A DNA stretch of 64,000 bases, taken from positions 992,001 to 1,056,000 of the forward strand of contig NZ_CP046915.1 of NCBI RefSeq assembly GCF_009789675.1, given 5' to 3'. Positions 41,154 through 49,043 of the stretch are shown here, one piece after another. The position numbers were made by a program, and so were the translations under genes. Source of the DNA: Paraburkholderia acidisoli (GTDB taxonomy: Bacteria; Pseudomonadota; Gammaproteobacteria; Burkholderiales; Burkholderiaceae). Within the stretch, counting starts at the first letter, position 1. Each line of letters starts with the position of its first letter. The notes under the pieces are model-generated. The model made no database searches. It saw only the letters and a program-made list of their open reading frames with translations, and had not been told where the DNA came from.

Positions 41154-42917
41154 ATGAAACAGCCCGACGCGCCGCACGACCGCCCCGACACGCAAGACGA
41201 AACCCCCGAAACCGCCAGCCACGCGGACCAGCCCAAAGCGCCCGCTCGCCCGGGCCGCCGCCGCTTCATGGGCGGCGCCGCGGCGATGGCGGTGGGCGCG
41301 GGCCTCGCGGGCTGCGCCTCGCCGCAGTCGCGCGAGAGCGCCGTGACGGGCGTGGCCGCCGGGCCGGAATTCGACCGCTCGCTGCGCAGCAAGGTCAAGA
41401 CGGTGGTGGTGATCTACGCGGAAAACCGCAGCTTCAATAATCTGTTCGGCGACTTTCCCGGCGTGGAGCGTCCGCTTGCGGCCGTGAAGCCCGAGGACTA
41501 CACGCAGCGCGACCGCGACGGTTCCGTGCTGCCGAAGCTGCCCGCGGTGCCGGGCGGCTGGCTGCTGAAGGATCAAACGGTCGATGGCGTGAGCTACAAG
41601 GCCGGCCAGCAATACCAGACGAACTTGCCCAACGCGCCGTTCGCGCTCAAGGGCCCGCACGGCGAAAACCTGCCGCTTTCGCTCGTCACGCACGATCTGT
41701 GGCACGTGTTCTATCAGAACCAGATGCAGATCAACGGCGGCAAAAACGACAAGTTCGTGGCATGGGCCGACTCGGCCGGTTTCACGATGGGCCACTACGC
41801 GAACACGAGTTACGACTTGCGCATGTGGGACCTCGCGAGCGAATACGTGCTTTGCGACAACTTCTTCCAGGGCGCTTTCGGCGGCTCGTTTCTCAATCAC
41901 CAGTATCTGATCGCGGCCACGCCGCCCGTGTATGCGGACCCGGCCGGGAGCATCGCGAAGTTCCAGATCGCGACCACGGTGAGCGGCCGCCCCGACGACC
42001 CCAATCTCAAGCCGCTCGAGGTCTCGCCCAGGAGCGCGATGGAAGGCATTCCGAAGTTCGGCCCGAGCGCGCTCACGCCGCCCGAAACGCTCGCCAGCGG
42101 CCGCACGGTGAGCTACGCCGTCAACACGATGATGCCGCCGTTCGCGCCCACGATCTATCCGCTCAAGGCCGACGGCGTGGTCGACTTCACGCTCGACAGC
42201 AACGCCATGGCGGTGCCGCCGCAAACGCACGAGCACATCGGCGACAAGCTCGACAAGCGCGGCGTCGGCTGGGCGTGGTACGCGGGCGCGTTCCAGCAGA
42301 CGCTGGAGATGCACGGCAAGAACCTCACCGACGGCACGCCCGTCATTCCGAACTTCCAGTACCACCATCAGCCGTTCAACTACTTCGCGAACCTGGGTCC
42401 CGGCACGGCGTCGCGCGCGCAACACTTGCGCGACGGCGGTCTCGGCGACGACGAAAGCACCAACCGCTTTCTCGCCGACGCGCGCGCGGGCCGCCTGCCG
42501 GCCGTCACGTTCTACAAGCCGCAGGGCAATCTCAACATGCACGCTGGTTATGCCGACGTCGCTTCCGGCGACCGCCATATCGTGCACGCGGTGAAGGCGC
42601 TGCGCGCGAGCCCGCAGTGGGAGAACATGGTCGTGGTGATCACCGTCGACGAAAACGGCGGCTGGTGGGATCACGTCGCGCCGCCCAAGGGCGACCGCTG
42701 GGGTCCGGGCACGCGCGTGCCGGCCATCGTGGTCTCGCCGTTCGCGAAGAAGGGTTACGTCGACCACACGATCTACGATACGGCGTCGATCCTGCGCCTC
42801 GTCACGCGCGTCTACGACCTCGAACCGCTCGACGGTGTGCGCTCGCGCGACGAAGCGATGCGCGCACGCGGCCAGGCGCCCATGGGCGATCTGACCAACG
42901 CGCTCAATCTCGCTTGA
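41154..42917 (+). CDS. Acid phosphatase/phospholipase C-type phosphoesterase, Tat lipoprotein
   Basis: A 587-residue exported phosphoesterase of the AcpA/PLC group. The N-terminus has a twin-arginine-type RRRFMGG at 35-41, a hydrophobic segment and the lipobox LAGC with Cys54. The metal-site start is VVVIYAENRSFNNLFG near residue 85-99, NFFQGAFGGSFLNHQYLIAA follows, and VVVITVDENGGWWDHVAPP is close to the end. These match the AcpA family, which hydrolyses phosphate esters outside the cytoplasm. The first 34 residues are charged and unusual for a signal. The ATG at 41154 is taken; it stands alone before a LysR gene. Confidence 0.88.
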   Translation: MKQPDAPHDRPDTQDETPETASHADQPKAPARPGRRRFMGGAAAMAVGAGLAGCASPQSRESAVTGVAAGPEFDRSLRSKVKTVVVIYAENRSFNNLFGDFPGVERPLAAVKPEDYTQRDRDGSVLPKLPAVPGGWLLKDQTVDGVSYKAGQQYQTNLPNAPFALKGPHGENLPLSLVTHDLWHVFYQNQMQINGGKNDKFVAWADSAGFTMGHYANTSYDLRMWDLASEYVLCDNFFQGAFGGSFLNHQYLIAATPPVYADPAGSIAKFQIATTVSGRPDDPNLKPLEVSPRSAMEGIPKFGPSALTPPETLASGRTVSYAVNTMMPPFAPTIYPLKADGVVDFTLDSNAMAVPPQTHEHIGDKLDKRGVGWAWYAGAFQQTLEMHGKNLTDGTPVIPNFQYHHQPFNYFANLGPGTASRAQHLRDGGLGDDESTNRFLADARAGRLPAVTFYKPQGNLNMHAGYADVASGDRHIVHAVKALRASPQWENMVVVITVDENGGWWDHVAPPKGDRWGPGTRVPAIVVSPFAKKGYVDHTIYDTASILRLVTRVYDLEPLDGVRSRDEAMRARGQAPMGDLTNALNLA

Positions 42918-42957
42918 GGCAGGGGAGTACGCGCGGCGTGGGCGCGCTCGAGCGCCT

Positions 42958-43887
42958 TTAAGCGCCCTTGATCGCCGCGCGTTCCGTTTCGAGCAGCCCG
43001 GCGAGCAATTCGCGGAACCAGCGATTGCCGTCGTCGCCGTCGTAGAGTTCGTGCCAGTGGATGGTCGACTCGAAACTCGGAAACTCCACCGGCAGCGGGT
43101 AAATCGCGAAATGGCCGCCGGCGTTGTAAAAGTCGGCCACGCCGCGCGGCAGCGTCACCATCCAGTCGGTGCGGCGCAGAATTTCCGGGCACACGTTGAA
43201 ATGCGACACGCGCAGCGCGATTCGCCGGTGCAGCCGCGCGAGCCGCAGCGATTCCTCGATCAGCACATGGCTGCGATCGAGCGATGCCACCGCCACATGC
43301 GACATCTCCAAAAATTGCGCCGCCGAGATTTTGCGCGCCGGCAATCCCGGCCGTTTACGCGTCATGCACGCGTATTCCTCGTGAAATAACAGCGCATATT
43401 CGGTCGTTGCCTTCAGCGAAGGCAGATTGCCGATGGCGAAGTCGAGTTGGCCGAGCCGCATGTGTTCTTCGATGTCAGTGAGCAGCACGGCTTCGGCGGA
43501 AATCCGCACGCCCGGTGCGAGCCGCTGGAGCTGTTCGCAAATGGCCGGCAGAAACACCTGTTCGCCGACATCGGACATCGACACGCGAAATTCCCGCGTG
43601 CTCGTGGCGGGATTGAACGGCTCGCCGTGCCGCAACGCCTCGCGCGCCGCGGCCAACGCCCGGCCCACGGGATCCTTGAGCCGTTGCGCGACGGACGTGG
43701 GCAGCATGCCTTCGGGCGTGCGCACGAAGAGGGGATCGTCGAACAGCGAGCGCAGGCGGCCCAATGCGTAGCTCGTGGCGGGTTGCGAAAGGCCGAGCCG
43801 TTTGCCCGCCTGCGTGAGGCTGCGCTCTTCGAGCACGGCCTGAAACACACGCAGCAGGTTCAGGTCGACCTTGTTGAAATCCGTCAT
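42958..43887 (-). CDS. LysR family regulator (NodD/LeuO-like)
   Basis: A 309-residue LysR protein opening MTDFNKVDLNLLRVFQAVLEERSLTQAGKRLGLSQPATSYALGRLR, the pattern of the NodD/NahR/PcpR group. The effector domain begins FRVSMSDVGEQVFLPAI. ATG at 43887. It stands at the edge of the A+T-rich region and reads away from the polysaccharide operon, so it is the best local candidate for a regulator of that operon, but could equally serve the phosphoesterase gene. Confidence 0.92.
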   Translation of the reverse strand: MTDFNKVDLNLLRVFQAVLEERSLTQAGKRLGLSQPATSYALGRLRSLFDDPLFVRTPEGMLPTSVAQRLKDPVGRALAAAREALRHGEPFNPATSTREFRVSMSDVGEQVFLPAICEQLQRLAPGVRISAEAVLLTDIEEHMRLGQLDFAIGNLPSLKATTEYALLFHEEYACMTRKRPGLPARKISAAQFLEMSHVAVASLDRSHVLIEESLRLARLHRRIALRVSHFNVCPEILRRTDWMVTLPRGVADFYNAGGHFAIYPLPVEFPSFESTIHWHELYDGDDGNRWFRELLAGLLETERAAIKGA

Positions 43888-43919
43888 TGCCGCCACTCGC
43901 TCGCTCGTGCATTGGGACG

Positions 43920-44250
43920 GCAAGTATAAGGCGGCGCGCTGCGCGTGCGGCCAGGCCGCCAATAAAACTTAAAGGAACCTTAAAGCGATTGGTCCGTCTT
44001 TTAAGGAAATAAATTATCAGATCATTACGAATTTCCAACGCGTTTATTCGAAGGTGGAAATGATTTGATTAAAAATGAGACTTAAATGAGTATTGCGAAT
44101 ACTTTAAATCGCTGTAAATTTTTCTCTGTCGTTTTAAAGCAGGCAATAAATCCCGTTTCAGAATTTATTTCTTACATTTGAAACATCAGATTTAAGTGGG
44201 TCCCGACTTAAGATCTAATTCACCACGCATATATCGGGACAGCGAATATG
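43920..44250. promoter_or_regulatory. A+T-rich control region before the polysaccharide operon
   Basis: This 330-bp stretch is markedly poorer in G+C than all around it. It contains the perfect palindrome AGTATTGCGAATACT (44089-44103), the inverted repeat TTAAGT/ACTTAA (44192-44211) and several TTTAAAG/CTTTAAA motifs. Such islands are typical binding sites for H-NS and for LysR or sigma-factor input. Together with 44251-44427 it forms the 540-bp gap between the LysR gene and the operon; apart from one small ORF I see no gene. Confidence 0.65.
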
Positions 44251-44349
44251 AAGAAAAAGATTCTGTCTGTACGGGGTCGTTCACTCCGCTTCGTCACGCT
44301 CGCGCCAGCGGGCGCGCCACGTCACGTCCTGGCGCCGCCCAGCGCCTGA
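44248..44349 (+). CDS. Possible 33-residue leader peptide
   Basis: ATG at 44248 opens MKKKILSVRGRSLRFVTLAP and ends at TGA 44347-44349. GGGACAG lies 7-13 bp before it. It is in the same frame as the next gene but separated by the stop and 78 bp. A basic start after an A+T-rich promoter suggests real translation, perhaps a leader controlling the operon, or an upstream-displaced signal peptide lost by mutation. I have no homology support. Confidence 0.25.
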   Translation: MKKKILSVRGRSLRFVTLAPAGAPRHVLAPPSA

Positions 44350-44427
44350 CGAAGCCATCCCAGCTTCGCGTTTTCACGCGACGAACCCAGGTTCGGCGCC
44401 GGTCCAACTCGTTTCGAGAGAACCAAC

Positions 44428-46857
44428 TTGCCTCTTCGCACGCCACGCCGCCGCCTGCCGCGCGCGGCAAAATCGCCCGTTCTGTCCACGCTTCTCGTTG
44501 CGCTCGCTCTCACGTCGGCGAGTGCGTTCCCGGCTGTCGCCCACGCGGCGTCAGCGGCTGCGGCCGCGCCCGCTTCTTCGTCCGTTGCGGACACCACCAG
44601 CGCAAGTCCGGCCGCGAGCGCGGCGGCCAATGCCGATAACGCCAGCGGCGCCAACGGCTTCGCGCAACTGAACCGCAGCGTGAGCGTCACGCGCACGGTC
44701 ACGCTGCGCGAACTCGGCCTGCTCTCGGCCGTCACGCTCACCGCGCCCGACACGCGCCGCGAGTTCTTCCTGCCCGTGCCCGCCGACGTGCCGATCCACA
44801 ACGCCACGCTGCAATTCGACGGCGGCTACGTGCGCGGCGACGGCGGCCGCACCACGCTGCTGGTGTCGCTCGACGGCTCGCCGGTGGCGGCGCGCGCGCT
44901 CGACAAGGCCGACGGCGGCGTGAATGTGAATCTCGGCGTGGACGGCGCGCCGCGTTCGGTCGGCTTCGTGCGCCTCGGGCTCGGTTACGCCTCGGTGATC
45001 AGCGACAACGTGTGTACCGATCAAACGGCGATCGGCAACGTGCTGCGCGTCGATCCCTCCACGCGCCTCAGCTACAACTTCGATCCCGCCGACGTGCGCG
45101 ACCTGCGCACCGCGTGGAGCGCGCTGCCGTACGCGCCCATGATGACGATCGCGGGCACGCACCTGAGCGAAGCGTCGCTCGACACCGCATGGCGCACCGA
45201 CGCGCTGCTGCAACGCGACGGCAAGCGCCCCGTGACCCAGGCGATGCCCGCCGTGGGCGCGACGGTCGATCTGCGCGACGTGAACGTGCCGGCTTCGCTG
45301 CGCGCGATTCCGGCCTTCAACGCGCTCGCCGCGGCCGCGAGCGGCGCGAACGCGGGCCACGCCACCGTCGCCGACGCGGCCGAACTTGGCGCGCTGCTCG
45401 CGCTCGCGCCGCGCAGCGCCTTCGGCCCCGACGTGCTGGTGGCCGACAACGCCCTGCGCACGACCTTCAACGGCGCGCTCGACGCGCTGCGCACCCAGGT
45501 GGCCGCGAGCGCGCCCGCCATGCTCGCGGCCTTCGACGCGTGGCGCACGGGCACCGCGAACCAGATCGCCGGGCCGCTCGCGGCCGGCGAGGCGCGCGTC
45601 GCGCATTACGGCGGCCGCGCGGTGATCGTGGTGGGCGACAACGCGGGCGCGGCCGTGCTCGCGCGCGTGTGGCGTCCTATCGACGTGGCGCAGCGCGTGG
45701 TCGTGCATCAGATCGCGCCGGGCGCGCACCTGCAGGGCAACGCGATCCTGCTCTCGGATCTCGGCGGCGAGCCGCGCAGCGTGGACGTGCACGACACGGC
45801 CTCGTGGGAAGCGAGCTTCGATCTCGCGGCCGCTTCGGGCCAGGGCAAGCTGCCCGACGAAGTCGTGCTCGACCTCGCCGCGTCGCCCACGCTGTCCAAC
45901 GGCGCGGCATCGGCCACGGTCTATTTCAACGACGTGATGATCGGCGCGAAGCTGCTGAACGTGGATGGCCGCCGCGAGCGCCTCACGCTCAAGGTGCCGC
46001 GCTATGCCCTCGCGCGCACCAACAATCTGCGCGTGACGTTCCGCCGGCAGCCCGACGCCGGTTGCCAGGCGCGCCAGTCGTACCCGGTGGCGGTGCTGCC
46101 GAGCAGCTATCTGAAGCTCGCGGACGGCACGCCGAGCGCCGACTTCGTGGGCATGGCGGCGCGCTTCGCGTCGGCGGCCACGGTGTATGTGCCGCACGCG
46201 TATCTCGACGACGCCGTGCACGCCATTCCGCGCCTCGCCACGCTTACGGGCGCGGCCGGCGTCGCGCCGCTGCCCGCGCGTTTCGAAGTGGTCGCCGCGG
46301 GCGCCACCGCGAAGCCGTCCGGCCCGTTCCTCGCCGCCGATGTCGCGCTCGCCGATGAAACCGATCCCGTGCAGTTCTCGGCCGATCACCTGAAGCTGCA
46401 ATCGCCGAAGGGCGACACGCTGATCGACGTCTCGGGGCTCTCGCGCCTCGGCGTGGTGAGCGTGGGCAAGTCGGGCGACGCGACCGGCATCGTCTATCGC
46501 TCGACCGGCAACGCGCCCGTGCTCACCGACAAGCTGCAACTGTCGCGCGGCAACGTGGCCGTGGTCGACGCGACCGGCGTGCTGCAACGCTTCGACACCG
46601 CGCACCCCGACGACCTCGCGGCCACCGGCGACGACAGCACGCAGTGGGTCACGCGGCATTGGGCGCGCTGGGGCATTCCGTTCGTGCTCGTGATCCTGCT
46701 GATCGTGCTGATCGTGGTGGCGCAGATCGCCCGCAAGCGCAAGAAGGCGCAGAGCAGCGAGGAACGCCGCGCGGCCGCGCAACAGCCGCCGCAATCGCCG
46801 CAATCGCCGTCGTCGTCGCAAACGTCGAACGATGGCACGCCGCGGGATCGCCAATGA
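44428..46857 (+). CDS. BcsB-like exopolysaccharide synthase subunit
   Basis: An 809-residue periplasmic protein anchored by one C-terminal helix (about 752-772) with a Lys/Ser/Gln-rich cytoplasmic tail. After a long signal peptide (hydrophobic near 24-40) comes a BcsB-like domain beginning TVTLRELGLLSAVTLTAPDTRREFFLPVP, then carbohydrate-binding-like beta domains and flavodoxin-like parts. BcsB partners the cellulose synthase BcsA and guides the glucan through the periplasm. No bcsA is present here; the next gene is an NfrB-type transferase. TTG at 44428, with GAGAG upstream, is the likely start. Its stop overlaps the next ATG (ATGA). Confidence 0.8.
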   Translation: MPLRTPRRRLPRAAKSPVLSTLLVALALTSASAFPAVAHAASAAAAAPASSSVADTTSASPAASAAANADNASGANGFAQLNRSVSVTRTVTLRELGLLSAVTLTAPDTRREFFLPVPADVPIHNATLQFDGGYVRGDGGRTTLLVSLDGSPVAARALDKADGGVNVNLGVDGAPRSVGFVRLGLGYASVISDNVCTDQTAIGNVLRVDPSTRLSYNFDPADVRDLRTAWSALPYAPMMTIAGTHLSEASLDTAWRTDALLQRDGKRPVTQAMPAVGATVDLRDVNVPASLRAIPAFNALAAAASGANAGHATVADAAELGALLALAPRSAFGPDVLVADNALRTTFNGALDALRTQVAASAPAMLAAFDAWRTGTANQIAGPLAAGEARVAHYGGRAVIVVGDNAGAAVLARVWRPIDVAQRVVVHQIAPGAHLQGNAILLSDLGGEPRSVDVHDTASWEASFDLAAASGQGKLPDEVVLDLAASPTLSNGAASATVYFNDVMIGAKLLNVDGRRERLTLKVPRYALARTNNLRVTFRRQPDAGCQARQSYPVAVLPSSYLKLADGTPSADFVGMAARFASAATVYVPHAYLDDAVHAIPRLATLTGAAGVAPLPARFEVVAAGATAKPSGPFLAADVALADETDPVQFSADHLKLQSPKGDTLIDVSGLSRLGVVSVGKSGDATGIVYRSTGNAPVLTDKLQLSRGNVAVVDATGVLQRFDTAHPDDLAATGDDSTQWVTRHWARWGIPFVLVILLIVLIVVAQIARKRKKAQSSEERRAAAQQPPQSPQSPSSSQTSNDGTPRDRQ

Positions 46858-49043
46858 CGATGACGCTCGCGACCCTGGGGTTCTATGGCCGCGTGATGCT
46901 GGCCGAGTACTACCAATGGCTCGAGCACGCCGCGTTCGTGGTCTCGGCGGCGATCCTGCTGTCGAGCCTCGACGATCTCTTCATCGACCTCTGGTACTGG
47001 ATACGCGAGGCCGTGCGTTTCTTCACGGTCAGGCGCCAGCACAAGCCGCTCACGGTCGCGCAGTTGCAGCAGCGCGCCGAGCAGCCGCTCGCGATCATGG
47101 TGCCCGCGTGGCACGAGCACGACGTGATCGCGGCGATGATCGAAGACCTCGTGCGCGTGCTCGATTACCGGTCCTACCGCGTGTTCGTCGGCACCTACCA
47201 GAACGATGCGGCGACGATCGCCGAAGTGGAGCGCATGCGGCATCGCTACAAGCATCTGCATCGCGTGGAAGTGCCGCACGACGGACCGACCTGTAAGGCC
47301 GACTGCCTCAACTGGATCATTCAGTCGATCTACCGCTACGAGTTCGAGTCGGGCACCGAGTTCGCGGGCATCATCATGCACGACAGCGAGGACGTGCTGC
47401 ATCCGCTCGAACTCAAGTTCTTCAACTATCTGCTGCCGCGCAAGGACATGATCCAGCTGCCGGTGGCGTCGCTGGAGCGCGAGTGGTGCGAGCTGGTGGC
47501 CGGCACCTACATGGACGAATTCGCCGAGTGGCACGCGAAGGATCTGGTGGTGCGCGAAAGCCTCGTGGGCACGGTGCCTTCGGCGGGCGTGGGCACGTGT
47601 TTCTCGCGCCGCGCGATGCTCGCATTGATGGCCGAAACCGACGCGCAGCCGTTCAACACCGAGAGCCTCACCGAGGACTACGACGTGGGCGAGCGCATCG
47701 GGCGCATGGGCATGCAGGCGATCTTCGCGCGCTTTCCCGTGCAGTTCGTCACGCGCCGCACCACGTGGTTCGGGCTCGGCAAGGAACGCGAAGTCACCAC
47801 GACCATGCCGCTGTGCGTGCGCGAGTATTTCCCGGATACCTTGCGCACCGCGTGGCGGCAACGCGCGCGCTGGACGCTCGGCATCGGCCTGCAAGGCTGG
47901 ACGCTCACGGGCTGGAGCGGCTCGCTCGCGAACCGCTATCTGCTGCTGCGCGACCGCAAGGGCATCGTGACGTCGTTCATCGGCATGGTGGGCTACCTGC
48001 TGGTGATCCAGTTCATGTTGTTCGCGCTCGCCTCGCTGGCGGGGCTCACGCCCGACCTGTTCCCCTCGCCGTTCATCGACTCCCCGTGGATGAGCGCCAT
48101 GCTCACCGCCAACTTCTGCGCGCTCACGCTGCGCGTGGTGCAGCGCGTGATCTTCACCACGCGGCTTTATGGCTGGGAACACGGCGTGCTGGCGGTGCCG
48201 CGGCTCGTTATCAGCAACTTCATCAACTTTCTCGCCGCGCTGCGGGCGTGGCGGCTTTTTCTCATTCATGTCGTGACCGGAAAACCGCTTTCGTGGGACA
48301 AGACGATGCACGACTTTCCGAGCGCGGGCGGCGTGCGCAGCACGCGTCAGACGCTCGGTGAACTGCTCGTGTCGTGGCAGGCGATCGAGCCGGAAACGCT
48401 CGAACGCGCGCTCAAGGAAGAACACGCTCGGCACGCGCCGCTCGGCCGCGTGCTGATGGCCAATGGCTGGCTCGACGAAGAAACGCTCGCGGAAGCCATT
48501 GCGTTTCAGAGCGACCTGCCGCGCGGCGAACTCGTGCCCGAGTGGCTCGACGATCCGGCCAATACCGTGCCGCTCGACGTGCTCGTGCGCTTGCGCACGC
48601 TGCAGCAGGGCGTCGATGAAAACGGCCACGCGCGTTTCATCGCCGCGAACCTGCTCGCCGATACCGCGCTCGACCAACTGCACGCGATCACGGGCCGCAT
48701 CATCACGCTCGCGATCGTGCGCGAGAGCGAAGTCGCGGCGGGCTTGCGCCTGAAGCGCGGCGTGGACGAAGCGCAGTTGCGCGAAGCCCTCGACGGCGAC
48801 GACGAAGAGGGCGGCGGCGAAGCCGTGACCGTGCGTGGCACGCCGCTGCTCGGCGATCTGCTGATCGAAATGGGACTGGTGTCGCGCGAGCGTTTCGAAG
48901 CGGCGATGAAGGCGTATCGCCCCGACCGCGACGGCCGGATCGGCGACTACATGGTGGCGCGCCACGTGATCTCGCGCGAGGCGCTCAAGAGCGCCGTGGC
49001 CGCGCAACAGCGCCTGCGCGAAGCGCAATCGGGAGGCCGATGA
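46854..49043 (+). CDS. nfrB: NfrB-type glycosyltransferase with C-terminal MshEN c-di-GMP module
   Basis: A 729-residue inner-membrane family-2 transferase. LAIMVPAWHEHDV (81-93), MHDSEDVLHPLEL, TEDYD near 271 and QRARW near 332 are the processive-synthase motifs, flanked by membrane helices at the N-terminus, 365-430 and 440-475. The C-terminal third starts with TLGELLVSWQAIEPETLERAL near 499, continues as a GspE N-terminal-type fold, and a second LLGDLLIEMGLVSRERFEAAM unit follows near 663. In E. coli NfrB this MshEN region binds c-di-GMP and switches on the N4-receptor glycan pathway. It overlaps both neighbours by 4 bp. Confidence 0.87.
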   Translation: MTMTLATLGFYGRVMLAEYYQWLEHAAFVVSAAILLSSLDDLFIDLWYWIREAVRFFTVRRQHKPLTVAQLQQRAEQPLAIMVPAWHEHDVIAAMIEDLVRVLDYRSYRVFVGTYQNDAATIAEVERMRHRYKHLHRVEVPHDGPTCKADCLNWIIQSIYRYEFESGTEFAGIIMHDSEDVLHPLELKFFNYLLPRKDMIQLPVASLEREWCELVAGTYMDEFAEWHAKDLVVRESLVGTVPSAGVGTCFSRRAMLALMAETDAQPFNTESLTEDYDVGERIGRMGMQAIFARFPVQFVTRRTTWFGLGKEREVTTTMPLCVREYFPDTLRTAWRQRARWTLGIGLQGWTLTGWSGSLANRYLLLRDRKGIVTSFIGMVGYLLVIQFMLFALASLAGLTPDLFPSPFIDSPWMSAMLTANFCALTLRVVQRVIFTTRLYGWEHGVLAVPRLVISNFINFLAALRAWRLFLIHVVTGKPLSWDKTMHDFPSAGGVRSTRQTLGELLVSWQAIEPETLERALKEEHARHAPLGRVLMANGWLDEETLAEAIAFQSDLPRGELVPEWLDDPANTVPLDVLVRLRTLQQGVDENGHARFIAANLLADTALDQLHAITGRIITLAIVRESEVAAGLRLKRGVDEAQLREALDGDDEEGGGEAVTVRGTPLLGDLLIEMGLVSRERFEAAMKAYRPDRDGRIGDYMVARHVISREALKSAVAAQQRLREAQSGGR

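Noticed and set aside
46494..49028. Long antisense frame across nfrB (844 codons)
   Set aside because: It is Arg/His/Ala-rich, shows no motif and overlaps three well-supported genes.
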